This document shows, piece after piece, positions 1-12,419 of a stretch of 64,000 nt of DNA. The DNA comes from Amblyomma americanum (taxonomy: Eukaryota; Arthropoda; Arachnida; Ixodida; Ixodidae). A program made the translations under genes and the position numbers. The stretch is from contig NC_135497.1 of the NCBI RefSeq assembly GCF_052857255.1, forward strand, positions 546,821,531 through 546,885,530, given 5' to 3'. The notes below the pieces were generated by a model. It saw nothing but the letters and a program-made list of their open reading frames with translations. It ran no database searches and had not been told where the DNA came from. Position 1 is the stretch's first letter. Every line of letters starts with the position of its first letter.

Positions 1-840
1 CAAAGCCAATGTCTATTGGTAAACAAGTTTAAAACGTCTGAGGTGTTCCGAGAGATGTCCGATCCGACTAAGCATTCGGTCAGGAAAGATCTTTGAAGGC
101 AGTTCGCAGTGTATACCGGATTGTTTTTTTTCCGAATATATAGCTTTCGTTGAACTATAGGAAGTTTTTGGAATTCTTTTATTGACATATCCCAAAAAAA
201 ACCTTCATTTCTGCAAGAAAAAGAAACACACACACGGGTAGGCGGCCCTATAGATATGTGATCTGCCCGCTTGAGTGGGTATATCTCGCATATTGTACAT
301 CTGATATTGGTCGCAAAGCCGATGTCTATTGGTAAACAAGTTTAAAACGTCCGAGTTGTTCTGAGAGATGTCCGATCCGACGAAGCATTCGGTCAGGAAA
401 GATATTTGAAAGCAGTTCGCAGTGAATACCGGATTGTTTTTTTCCGAATATATAGCTTTCATTGAACTATAGGAACTTTTTGGAATTCTTTTACTGACAT
501 ATCTCAAAAAAACCCTTCATGTCTGCAAGAAAAAGAAACACACACGGGTAGGCGGCCCTATAGATTTGTGATCTGCCCGCTCGAGTGGGTATATCCCGCA
601 TATTGTACATCTGATATTGGTAGCAAAGCCGATGTCTATTGGTAAACAAGTTTAAAACGTCCGAGGTGTTCTGAGAGATGTCCGATCCGACGAAGCATTC
701 GGTCAGGAAAGATCTTTGAAGGCAGTTCGCAGTGTATACCGGATTGTTTGTTTTTTCCGAATATATAGCTTTTGTTGAACTATAGGAAGTTTTTGGAATT
801 CTTTTATTGACATATCCCAAAAAAACCCTTCATTTCTGCA
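1..840 (+). repeat. Satellite segment: edge monomers
   Basis: About three monomers. The first carries CCGACTAAGC, GAAGTTTTTGG and a long CA run. The second carries CCGAGTTGTTC with GATATTTGAAAGCAG and GTGAATACC. The same pair in the same order recurs near 7.47-7.98 kb and 10.57-11.09 kb. The third monomer (GATTTGTGATC, CCGCTCGAG) does not follow that pair in those later copies, so a rearrangement junction lies near 0.53 kb or in the later copies. No gene is present. Confidence 0.85.
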
Positions 841-3329
841 AGAAGAAGAAACACACACACGGGTAGGCGGCCCTATAGATATGTGATCTGCCCGCTTGAG
901 TGGGTATATCTCGCATATTGTACATCTGATATTGGTCGCAAAGCCGATGTCTATTGGTAAACAAGTTTAAAACGTCCGAGGTGTTCTGAGAGATGTCCGG
1001 TCCGACGAAGCATTCGGTCAGGAAAGATATTTGAAAGCAGTTCGCAGTGTATACCGGATTATTTTTTTTCCGAATATATAGCTTTCATTGAACTATAGGA
1101 ACTTTTTGGAATTCTTTTACTGACATATCTCAAAAAAACCCTTCATGTCTAAAAGAAAAAGAAACACACACGGATAGGCGGCCCTATAGATATGTGATCT
1201 GCCCGCTGGAGTGGGTATATGCCGCATATTGTACATCTGATATTGGTAGCAAAGCCGATGTCTATTGGTAAACAAGTTTAAAACGTCCGAGGTGTTCTGA
1301 GAGATGTCCAATCCGACGAAGCATTCGGTCAGGAAAGATCTTTGAAGGCAGTTCGCAGTGTATACCGGATGGTTTTTTTTTTTAGAATATATAGCTTTCG
1401 TTGAACTATAGGAACTTTTTGGAATTCTTTTATTGACATATCTCAAAAAACCCTTCATTTCTGGAAGAAAAAGAAACGCACACGGGTAGTCGGCCCTTTA
1501 GATATGTGATCTGCCCACTGGAGTGGGTATATCCCGCATATTGTACATCTGATATTGGTAGCAAAGCCGATGTCAATTGGTAAACAAGTTTAAAACATCC
1601 GAGGTGTTCTGAGAGATGTCCAATCCGACGAAGCATTCGGTCAGGAAAGATTTTTGAAGGCAGTTCGCAGTGTATACCGGATTGTTTTTTTTCCGAATAT
1701 ATAGCTTTCGTTGAACTATAGGAACTTTTTGGAATTCTTTTATTGACATATCTCAAAAAAACCCTTCATTTCTGCAAAAGAAACACACACGGGTAGGCGG
1801 CCCTATAGATATGTGATCTGCCCGCTGGAGTGGGTATATCTCGCATATTGTACATCTGATATTGGTAGCAAAGCCGATGTCTATTGGTAAACAAGTTTAA
1901 AACGTCCGAGGTGTTCTGAGAGATCTCCAATCCGACGAAGCATTCGGTCAGGAAAGATCTTTGAAGGCAGTTCGCAGTGTATACCGGATTGTTTTTTTCT
2001 TGAATATATAGCTTTCGTTGAACTATAGGAATTTTTGGAATTCTTTTATTGACATATCCCAAAAAAACCCTTCATTTCTGCAAGAAAAAGAAACACACAC
2101 GGGTAGGCGGATCTATAGATATGTGATCTACCCTCTGGAGTGGGTATATCTCGCATATTGTACATCTGATATTGGTCTCAAAGCCGATGTATATTGGTAA
2201 ACAAGTTTAAAACATCCGAGGTGTTCTGAGAGATGTTCGATCCGACGAAGCATTCGGTCAGGAAAGATCTTTGAAGGCAGTTCGCAGTGTATACCGGATT
2301 GTTTTTTCCGAATATATAGCTTTTGTTGAACTACAGAAACTTTATGGAAATCTTTTATTGACATATCTCAAAAAAACCCTTCATTTCTGCAAGAAAAAGA
2401 AACACACACGGGTAGGCGGCCCTATAGATATGTGATCTGCCCGCTGGAGTGGGTATATCTCGCATATTGTATATCTGATATTGGTCGCAAAGCCGATGTC
2501 TATTGGTAAACATGTTTAAAACGTCCGAGGTGTTCTGAGAGATGTCCGATCCGACGAAGCATTCGGTCAGGAAAGATCTTTGAAGGCAGTTTGCAGTGTA
2601 TACCGGATTGTTTTTTTTTCCGAATATATTGCTTTCCTTGAACTATAGGAACTTTTTGGAATTCTTTTATTGACATATCTCAAAAAAACCCTTCATTTCT
2701 GCAAGAAAAAGAAACACACACGGGTAGGCGGCCCTATAGATATGTGATCTGCCCGCTGGAGTGGGTATATCCCGAATATTGTACATCTGATATTGGTAGC
2801 AAAGCCGATGTCTGTTGGTAAACAAGTTTAAAATGTCCGAGGTGTTCTGAGAGATGTCCAATCCGACGAAGCATTCGGTCAGGAAAGATTTTTGAAGGCA
2901 GTTCGCAGTGTATACCGGATTGTTTTTTATTTCCGAATATATAGCTTTCGTTGAACTATAGGAACTTTTTGGAATTCTTTTAATGACATATCTCAAAAAA
3001 ACCCTTCATTTCTGCAAGAAAAAGAAACACACACGGGTAGGCGGCCGTATACATATGTGATCTGCCCGCTGGAGTGGGTATATCCAGCATATTGTACATC
3101 TGATATTGGTAGCAAAGCCGATGTCTATTGGTAAACAAGTTTAAAACGTCCGAGGTGTTCTGAGAGATGTCCGATCCGACGAAGCATTCGGTCAGGAAAG
3201 ATCTCTGAAGGCAGTTCGCAGTGTATACCGGATTGTTTTTTTTTTCCGAATATATAGCTTTTGTTGAACTATAGGAAGTTTTTGGAATTCTTTTATTGAC
3301 ATATCCCAAAAAAACCCTTCATTTCTGCA
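841..3329 (+). repeat. 8-monomer block, first copy
   Basis: This stretch supplies two later copies. Markers in order are AGAAGAAGAAAC with a long CA run (841), GCCGCATATTG (1221), CTGGAAGAAA with GTAGTCGG (1461), a 4-bp deletion giving CTGCAAAAGAAAC (1771), GAGATCTCCAATCC (about 1920), GATCTACC with GTTCGATCC (about 2125-2243), AAACATGTTT (about 2509) and GTTTTTTATTTCC (about 2922). The first half recurs at 11.72 kb (offset 10878) and 56.96 kb (offset 56121). Parts of both halves recur at 3330-5200. Confidence 0.88.
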
Positions 3330-5200
3330 AGAAGAAGAAACACACACACGGGTAGGCGGCCCTATAGATATGTGATCTGCCCGCTTGAGTGGGTATATCT
3401 CGCATATTGTACATCTGATATTGGTCGCAAAGCCGATGTCTATTGGTAAACAAGTTTAAAACGTCCGAGGTGTTCTGAGAGATGTCCGATCCGACGAAGC
3501 ATTCGGTCAGGAAAGATATTTGAAAGCAGTTCGCAGTGTATACCAGATTATTTTTTTTCCGAATATATAGCTTTCATTGAACTATAGGAACTTTTTGGAA
3601 TTCTTTTACTGACATATCTCAAAAAAACCCTTCATGTCTAAAAGAAAAAGAAACACACACGGATAGGCGGCCCTATAGATATGTGATCTGCCCGCTGGAG
3701 TGGGTATATGCCGCATATTGTACATCTGATATTGGTAGCAAAGCCGATGTCTATTGGTAAACAAGTTTAAAACGTCCGAGGTGTTCTGAGAGATGTCCAA
3801 TCCGACGAAGCATTCGGTCAGGAAAGATCTTTGAAGGCAGTTCGCAGTGTATACCGGATGGTTTTTTTTTCCGAATATATAGCTTTCGTTGAACTATAGG
3901 AACTTTTTGGAATTCTTTATTGACATATCCCAAAAAAACCCTTCATTTCTGCAAGAAAAAGAAACACACACGGGTAGGCGGCTCTATAGATATGTGATCT
4001 ACCCGCTGGAGTGGGTATATCTCGCATATTGTACATCTGATATTGGTCTCAAAGCCGATGTATATTGGTAACCAAGTTTAAAACATCCGAGGTGTTCTGA
4101 GAGATGTTCGATCCGAAGAAGCATTCGTTCAGGAAAGATCTTTGAAGGCAGTTCGCAGTGTATACCGGATTGTTTTTTCCGAATATATAGCTTTTGTTGA
4201 ACTACAGGAACTTTATGGAATTCTTTTATTGACATATCTCAAAAAACCCTTCATTTCTGCAAGAAAAAGAAACACACACGGGTAGGCGGCCCTATAGATA
4301 TGTGATCTGCCCGCTGGAGTGGGTATATCTCGCATATTGTATATCTGATATTGGTCGCAAAGCCGATGTCTATTGGTAAACATGTTTAAAACGTCCGAGG
4401 TGTTCTGAGAGATGTCCGATCCGACGAAGCATTCGGTCAGGAAAGATCTTTGAAGGCAGTTTGCAGTGTATACCGGATTGTTTTTTTTCCGAATATATTG
4501 CTTTCCTTGAACTATAGGAACTTTTTGGAATTCTTTTATTGACATATCTCAAAAAAACCCTTCATTTCTGCAAGAAAAAGAAACACACACGGGTAGGCGG
4601 CCCTATAGATATGTGATCTGCCCGCTGGAGTGGGTATATCCCGAATATTGTACATCTGATATTGGTAGCAAAGCCGATGTCTGTTGGTAAAAAAGTTTAA
4701 AATGTCCGAGGTGTTCTGAGAGATGTCCAATCCGACGAAGCATTCGGTCAGGAAAGATTTTTGAAGGCAGTTCGCAGTGTATACCGGATTGTTTTTTATT
4801 TCCGAATATATAGCTTTCGTTGAACTATAGGAACTTTTTGGAATTCTTTTAATGACATATCTCAAAAAAACCCTTCATTTCTGCAAGAAAAAGAAACACA
4901 CACGGGTAGGCGGCCGTATACATATGTGATCTGCCCGCTGGAGTGGGTATATCCAGCATATTGTACATCTGATATTGGTAGCAAAGCCGATGTCTATTGG
5001 TAAACAAGTTTAAAACGTCCGAGGTGTTCTGACAGATGTCCGATCCGACGAAGCATTCGGTCAGGAAAGATCTTTGAAGGCAGTTCGCAGTGTATACCGG
5101 ATTGTTTTTTCCGAATATATAGCTTTTGTTGAACTACAGGAACTTTATGGAATTCTTTTATTGACATATCTCAAAAAAACCCTTCATTTCTGCAAGAAAA
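3330..5200 (+). repeat. Rearranged copy of 0.84-3.3 kb, two monomers shorter
   Basis: From 3330 to about 3900 this matches 841-1420 at an offset of 2489, including GCCGCATATTG at 3710. It then continues as the copy of the stretch from about 2030, at an offset of about 1870, with GATCTACCC, GTTCGATCC, AAACATGTTT and GTTTTTTATTTCC in the same order. Compared with the first copy, the monomers marked GTAGTCGG and CTGCAAAAGAAAC are absent. The junction is in register with the monomer, as expected for unequal exchange. Confidence 0.87.
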
Positions 5201-5631
5201 AGAAACACACACGGGTAGGCGGCCCTATAGATATGTGATCTGCCCGCTGGAGTGGGTATATCCCACATATTGTACATCTGATATTGGTAGCAAAGCCGAT
5301 GTCTGTTGGTAAACAAGTTTAAAATGTCCGAGGTGTTCTGAGAGATGTCCAATCCGACGAAGCATTCGGTCAGGAAAGATTTTTGAAGGCAGTTCGCAGT
5401 GTATACCGGATTGTTTTTTATTTCCGAATATATAGGTTTCGTTGAACTATAGGAACTTTTTGGAATTCTTTTATTGACTTATCTCAAATAAACCATTCTT
5501 TTCTGCAAGAAAGAAACACACACGGGTAGGCGGCCCTATAGATACGTGATCTGCCCGCTGGAGTGGGTATATCTCTCATATTGTACATCTGATATTGGTA
5601 GCAAAGCCGATGTCTATTGGTAAAAAAGATT
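5201..5631 (+). repeat. Satellite segment with the TGACTTATC variant
   Basis: One to two monomers link the previous block to the 10-monomer block. The variant here has TGACTTATCTC with a shortened ATTCTTTTCTGCAAGAAAGAAAC. Its relatives occur near 13.86, 16.33, 18.20, 20.06, 34.28, 38.63 and 59.41 kb. No other feature was seen. Confidence 0.8.
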
Positions 5632-8600
5632 AAAACGTCTGAGGTGTTTTGAGAGATGTCCGATCCGACGAAGCATTCGGTCAGAAAAGATATTTCAAGG
5701 CAGTTCGCAGTGTATACCGGATTGTTTTTTCCGAATAAATAGCTTTCGTCGAACTATAGGAACTTTTTGGAATCCTTTTATTGACATATCTCAAATAAAC
5801 CTTTCATTTCTGCAAGAAAAAGAAACACACACGGGTAGGCGGCCCTAAAGATACGTGATCGGCCCGCTGGAATGGGTATATCTCGCATATTGTACATCTG
5901 ATATTGGTAGCAAAGCCGATGTCTATTGGTAAACAAGTTTAAAACGTCCGAGGTGTTCTGAGAGATGTCCAATCCGACGAAGCATTCGGTCAGGAAAGAT
6001 CTTTGAAGGCAGTTCGCAGTGTATACCGGATTGTTTTTTTTTTCGAATATATAGCTTTCGTTGAACTATAGGAACTTTTTGGAATTCTTTTATTGACATA
6101 TCCCAAAAAAACCCTTCATTTCTGCAAGAAAAAGAAACACACACGGGTAGGCGGCCCTATAGATATGTGATCTGCCCGCTGGAGTGGGTATATCTCGCAT
6201 ATTGTATATCTGATATTGGTCGCAAAGCCGATGTCTATTGGTAAACATGTTTAAAACGTCCGAGGTGTTCTGAGAGATGTCCGATCCGACGAAGCATTCG
6301 GTCAGGAAAGATCTTTGAAGGCAGTTTGCAGTGTATACCGGATTGTTTTTTTTCCGAATATATTGCTTTCCTTGAACTATAGGAACTTTTTGGAATTCTT
6401 TTATTGACATATCTCAAAAAAACCCTTCATTTCTGCAAGAAAAAGAAACACACACGGGTAGGCGGCCCTATAGATATGTGATCTGCCCGCTGGAGTGGGT
6501 ATATCCCGCATATTGTACATCTGATATTGGTAGCAAAGCCGATGTCTGTTGGTAAACAAGTTTAAAATGTCCGAGGTGTTCTGAGAGATGTCCAATCCGA
6601 CGAAGCATTCGGTCAGGAAAGATTTTTGAAGGCAGTTCGCAGTGTATACCGGATTTTTTTTTATTTCCGAATATATAGCTTTCGTTGAACTATAGGAACT
6701 TTTTGGAATTCTTTTAATGACATATCTAAAAAAAACCCTTCATTTCTGCAAGAAAAAGAAACACACACGGGTAGGCGGCCGTATACATATGTGATCTGCC
6801 CGCTGGAGTGGGTATATCCTGCATATTGTATATCTGATATTGGTCGCAAAGCCGATGTCTATTGGTAAACATGTTTCAAACGTCCGAGGTGTTCTGAGAG
6901 ATGTCCGATCCGACGAAGCATTCGGTCAGGAAAGATCTTTGAAGGCAGTTCGCAGTGTATACCGGATTGATTTTTTTTCGAATATATAGCTTTCGTTGAA
7001 CTATAGGAACTTTTTGGAATTCTTTTATTGACATATCTAGAGAAAACCCTTCATTTCTGCAAGAAGAAGAAACACACACGGGTAGGCGGCCCTATAGATA
7101 CGTGATCTGCCCGCTGGAGTGGGTATATCTCGCATATTGTACATCTGATATTGGTAGAAAAGCCGATGTCTATTGGTAAACAAGTTTAAAACGTCCGAGG
7201 TGTTCTGAGATATGTCCGATCCGACGAAGCATTCGGTCAGGAAAGATATTTGAAGGCAGTTCGCAGTGTATACCGGATTGTTTTTTTTTCCAATATATAG
7301 CTTTCGTTGAACTATAGGAACTTTTTAGAATTCTTTTATTGACATATCTAAAAAAACCCTTCATTTCTGCAAGAAAAAGAAACACACACGGGTAGGCCGC
7401 CCTATAGATATGTGATCTGCCCGCTGGAGTGGGTATATCTCGCATATATTACATCTGATATTGGTCGCAATGCCAATGTCTATTGGTAAACAAGTTTAAA
7501 ACGTCCGAGGTGTTCCGAGAGATGTCCGATCCGACTAAGCATTCGGTCAGGAAAGATCTTTGAAGGCAGTTCGCAGTGTATACCGGATTGTTTTTTTTTT
7601 CCGAATATATAGCTTTCGTTGAACTATAGGAAGTTTTTGGAATTCTTTTATTGACATATCCCAAAAAAACCCTTCATTTCTGCAAGAAAAAGAAACACAC
7701 ACACGGGTAGGCGGCCCTATAGATATGTGATCTGCCCGCTTGAGTGGGTATATCTCGCATATTGTACATCTGATATTGGTCGCAAAGCCGATGTCTATTG
7801 GTAAACAAGTTTAAAACGTCCGAGTTGTTCTGAGAGATGTCCGATCCGACGAAGCATTCGGTCAGGAAAGATATTTGAAAGCAGTTCGCAGTGAATACCG
7901 GATTGTTTTTTCCGAATATATAGCTTTCATTGAACTATAGGAACTTTTTGGAATTCTTTTACTGACATATCTCAAAAAACCCTTCATGTCTGCAAGAAAA
8001 AGAAACACACACGGGTAGGCGGCCCTATAGATACGTGATCTGCCCGCTGGAGTGGGTATATCTCGCATATTGTACATCTGATATTGGTAGCAAAGCCGAT
8101 GTGTATTGGTAAACAAGTTTAAAACGTCCGAGGTGTTCCGAGAGATGTCCGATCCGACTAAGCATTCGGTCAGGAAAGATCTTTGAAGGCAGTTCGCAGT
8201 GTATACCGGATTGTTTTTTTTCCGAATATATAGCTTTCGTTGAACTATAGGAAGTTTTTGGAATTCTTTTATTGACATATCCCAAAAAACCCTTCATTTC
8301 TGCAAGAAAAAGAAACACACACGGGTAGGCCGCCCTATAGATATGTGATCTGCGCGCTGGAGTGGGTATATCCCGCATATTGTACATCTGATATTGGTCG
8401 CAAAGCCAATGTCTATTGGTAAACAAGTTTAAAACGTCCGAGGTGTTCCGAGAGATGTCCGTTCCGACGAAGCATTCGGTCAGGAAAGATCTTTGAAGCC
8501 AGTTCGCAGTGCATACCGGATTGTTTTTTCCGAATATATAGCTTTTGTTGAACTATAGGAATTTTTGGAATTCTTTTATTGACATATCTCAAAAAAACCC

Positions 8601-8738
8601 TTCATTTCTGCAAGAAAATGAAGCACACACGGGTATGCGGCCCTATAGATATGTGATCTGCCTGGTGGAGTGGGTATATCTCGCATATTGTACATCTGAT
8701 ATTGGTCGCAAAGCCGATGTCTATTGGTAAACAAGTTT
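5632..8738 (+). repeat. 10-monomer unit, copy 1 (about 3.1 kb)
   Basis: This block begins with a monomer marked CGTCTGAGGTGTTTTGAG and GATATTTCAAGG and runs for nine monomers that are repeated in the same order at 8739-11558. The offset is 3107 until about 7.4 kb and about 3101 afterwards, because the second copy lost 6 bp in CCCTATAGATATG (near 10510). The tenth monomer (about 8456-8738, with GAAGCCAG and GTGCATACC) is not in the second copy; its closest relative is at about 38.81-39.09 kb (offset 30352). Confidence 0.9.
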
Positions 8739-11558
8739 AAAACGTCTGAGGTGTTTTGAGAGATGTCCGATCCGACGAAGCATTCGGTCAGAAAAGATAT
8801 TTCAAGGCAGTTCGCAGTGTATACCGGATTGTTTTTTCCGAATAAATAGCTTTCGTCGAACTATAGGAACTTTTTGGAATCCTTTTATTGACATATCTCA
8901 AATAAACCCTTCATTTCTGCAAGAAAAAGAAACACACACGGGTAGGCGGCCCTAAAGATACGTGATCGGCCCGCTGGAATGGGTATATCTCGCATATTGT
9001 ACATCTGATATTGGTAGCAAAGCCGATGTCTATTGGTAAACAAGTTTAAAACGTCCGAGGTGTTCTGAGAGATGTCCAATCCGACGAAGCATTCGGTCAG
9101 GAAAGATCTTTGAAGGCAGTTCGCAGTGTATACCGGATTGTTTTTTTTTTCGAATATATAGCTTTCGTTGAACTATAGGAACTTTTTGGAATTCTTTTAT
9201 TCACATATCCCAAAAAAACCCTTCATTTCTGCAAGAAAAAGAAACACACACGGGTAGGCGGCCCTATAGATATGTGATCTGCCCGCTGGAGTGGGTATAT
9301 CTCGCATATTGTATATCTGATATTGGTCGCAAAGCCGATGTCTATTGGTAAACATGTTTAAAACGTCCGAGGTGTTCTGAGAGATGTCCGATCCGACGAA
9401 GCATTCGGTCAGGAAAGATCTTTGAAGGCAGTTTGCAGTGTATACCGGATTGTTTTTTTTCCGAATATATTGCTTTCCTTGAACTATAGGAACTTTTTGG
9501 AATTCTTTTATTGACATATCTCAAAAAAACCCTTCATTTCTGCAAGAAAAAGAAACACACACGGGTAGGCGGCCCTATAGATATGTGATCTGCCCGCTGG
9601 AGTGGGTATATCCCGCATATTGTACATCTGATATTGGTAGCAAAGCCGATGTCTGTTGGTAAACAAGTTTAAAATGTCCGAGGTGTTCTGAGAGATGTCC
9701 AATCCGACGAAGCATTCGGTCAGGAAAGATTTTTGAAGGCAGTTCGCAGTGTATACCGGATTGTTTTTTATTTCCGAATATATAGCTTTCGTTGAACTAT
9801 AGGAACTTTTTGGAATTCTTTTAATGACATATCTCAAAAAAACCCTTCATTTCTGCAAGAAAAAGAAACACACACGGGTAGGCGGCCGTATACATATGTG
9901 ATCTGCCCGCTGGAGTGGGTATATCCTGCATATTGTATATCTGATATTGGTCGCAAAGCCGATGTCTATTGGTAAACATGTTTCAAACGTCCGAGGTGTT
10001 CTGAGAGATGTCCGATCCGACGAAGAATTCGGTCAGGAAAGATCTTTGAAGGCAGTTCGCAGTGTATACCGGATTGATTTTTTTTCGAATATATAGCTTT
10101 CGTTGAACTATAGGAACTTTTTGGAATTCTTTTATTGACATATCTCAAGAAAACCCTTCATTTCTGCAAGAAGAAGAAACACACACGGGTAGGCGGCCCT
10201 ATAGATACGTGATCTGCCCGCTGGAGTGGGTATATCTCGCATATTGTACATCTGATATTGGTAGCAAAGCCGATGTCTATTGGTAAACAAGTTTAAAACG
10301 TCCGAGGTGTTCTGAGATATGTCCGATCCGACGAAGCATTCGGTCAGGAAAGATATTTGAAGGCAGTTCGCAGTGTATACCGGATTGTTTTTTTTTCCAA
10401 TATATAGCTTTCGTTGAACTATAGGAACTTTTTAGAATTCTTTTATTGACATATCTAAAAAAACCCTTCATTTCTGCAAGAAAAAGAAACACACTCGGGT
10501 AGGCCGCCCTATGTGATCTGCCCGCTGGAGTGGGTATATCTCGCATATATTACATCTGATATTGGTCGCAATGCCAATGTCTATTGGTAAACAAGTTTAA
10601 AACGTCCGAGGTGTTCCGAGAGATGTCCGATCCGACTAAGCATTCGGTCAGGAAAGATCTTTGAAGGCAGTTCGCAGTGTATACCGGATTGTTTTTTTTT
10701 CCGAATATATAGCTTTCGTTGAACTATAGGAAGTTTTTGGAATTCTTTTATTGACATATCCCAAAAAAACCCTTCATTTCTGCAAGAAAAAGAAACACAC
10801 ACACGGGTAGGCGGCCCTATAGATATGTGATCTGCCCGCTTGAGTGGGTATATCTCGCATATTGTACATCTGATATTGGTCGCAAAGCCGATGTCTATTG
10901 GTAAACAAGTTTAAAACGTCCGAGTTGTTCTGAGAGATGTCCGATCCGACGAAGCATTCGGTCAGGAAAGATATTTGAAAGCAGTTCGCAGTGAATACCG
11001 GATTGTTTTTTCCGAATATATAGCTTTCATTGAACTATAGGAACTTTTTGGAATTCTTTTACTGACATATCTCAAAAAAACCCTTCATGTCTGCAAGAAA
11101 AAGAAACACACACGGGTAGGCGGCCCTATAGATACGTGATCTGCCCGCTGGAGTGGGTATATCTCGCATATTGTACATCTGATATTGGTAGCAAAGCCGA
11201 TGTGTATTGGTAAACAAGTTTAAAACGTCCGAGGTGTTCCGAGAGATGTCCGATCCGACTAAGCATTCGGTCAGGAAAGATCTTTGAAGGCAGTTCGCAG
11301 TGTATACCGGATTGTTTTTTTTTCCGAATATATAGCTTTCGTTGAACTATAGGAAGTTTTTGGAATTCTTTTATTCACATATCCCAAAAAAACCCTTCAT
11401 TTCTGCAAGAAAAAGAAACACACACGGGTAGGCCGCCCTATAGATATGTGATCTGCGCGCTGGAGTGGGTATATCCCGCATATTGTACATCTGATATTGG
11501 TCGCAAAGCCAATGTCTATTGGTAAACAAGTTTAAAACGTCCGAGGTGTTCCGAGAGA
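8739..11558 (+). repeat. 10-monomer unit, copy 2
   Basis: This matches 5632-8455 in direct orientation. Shared rare variants include GATATTTCAAGG, CCTAAAGATACG with GATCGGCCC, AAACATGTTT, AAACATGTTTC, GAGATATGTCC, GCAATGCC and CCGAGTTGTTC. A private 6-bp deletion lies near 10510. Similarity stops at about 11558, where the next block begins. The beginning (about 8.74-9.2 kb) also matches 39.09-39.55 kb at offset 30352. Confidence 0.9.
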
Positions 11559-12419
11559 TGTCCGATCCGACGAAGCATTCGGTCAGGAAAGATCTTTGAA
11601 GGCAGTTCGCAGTGTATACCGGATTGTTTTTTTTTCCGAATATATAGCTTTTGTTGAACTATAGGAAGTTTTTGGAATTCTTTTATTGACATATCCCAAA
11701 AAACCCTTCATTTCTGCAAGAAGAAGAAACACACACACGGGTAGGCGGCCCTATAGATATGTGATCTGCCCGCTTGAGTGGGTATATCTCGCATATTGTA
11801 CATCTGATATTGGTCGCAAAGCCGATGTCTATTGGTAAACAAGTTTAAAACGTCCGAGGTGTTCTGAGAGATGTCCGATCCGACGAAGCATTCGGTCAGG
11901 AAAGATATATGAAAGCAGTTCGCAGTGTATACCGGATTATTTTTTTTCCGAATATATAGCTTTCATTGAACTATAGAAACTTTTTGGAATTCTTTTACTG
12001 ACATATCTCAAAAAAACCCTTCATGTCTAAAAGAAAAAGAAACACACACGGATAGGCGGCCCTATAGATATGTGATCTGCCCGCTGGAGTGGGTATATGC
12101 CGCATATTGTACATCTGATATTGGTAGCAAAGCCGATGTCTATTGGTAAACAAGTTTAAAACGTCCGAGGTGTTCTGAGAGATGTCCAATCCGACGAAGC
12201 ATTCGGTCAGGAAAGATCTTTGAAGGCAGTTCGCAGTGTATACCGGATGGTTTTTTTTTCCGAATATATAGCTTTCGTTGAACTATAGGAACTTTTTGGA
12301 ATTCTTTTATTGACATATCTCAAAAAAACCCTTCATTTCTGGAAGAAAAAGAAACGCACACGGGTAGTCGGCCCTTTAGGTATGTGATCTTCCCACTGGA
12401 GTGGGTATATCCCGCATAT
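11559..12419 (+). repeat. Copy of the 0.84 kb block (offset 10878)
   Basis: AGAAGAAGAAAC at 11719, GCCGCATATTG at 12099 and CTGGAAGAAA with GTAGTCGG at 12339 match 841, 1221 and 1461 at a constant offset of 10878. The match continues into the next segment, through CTGCAAAAGAAAC at 12649 and GAGATCTCC near 12800, so the copied stretch is about four monomers. The region from 11559 to 11718 leads into it with a GAAGTTTTTGG monomer. Confidence 0.87.

Noticed and set aside
232..239. CA microsatellite
   Set aside because: It is a short (about 4-6 repeat) part of every monomer, not an independent locus.
820..1100. Strict alternation of two monomer types (dimeric satellite)
   Set aside because: Diagnostic pairs such as TGGTCGCAAAG/TGGTAGCAAAG and GGAGTGGG/TGAGTGGG alternate locally, but runs of the same type are common, so there is no window-wide dimer period.
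5735..5745. AATAAA polyadenylation signals (in CCGAATAAATAGC and CTCAAATAAACCC variants)
   Set aside because: They arise from single changes in AT-rich parts of some monomers, and no gene lies upstream.
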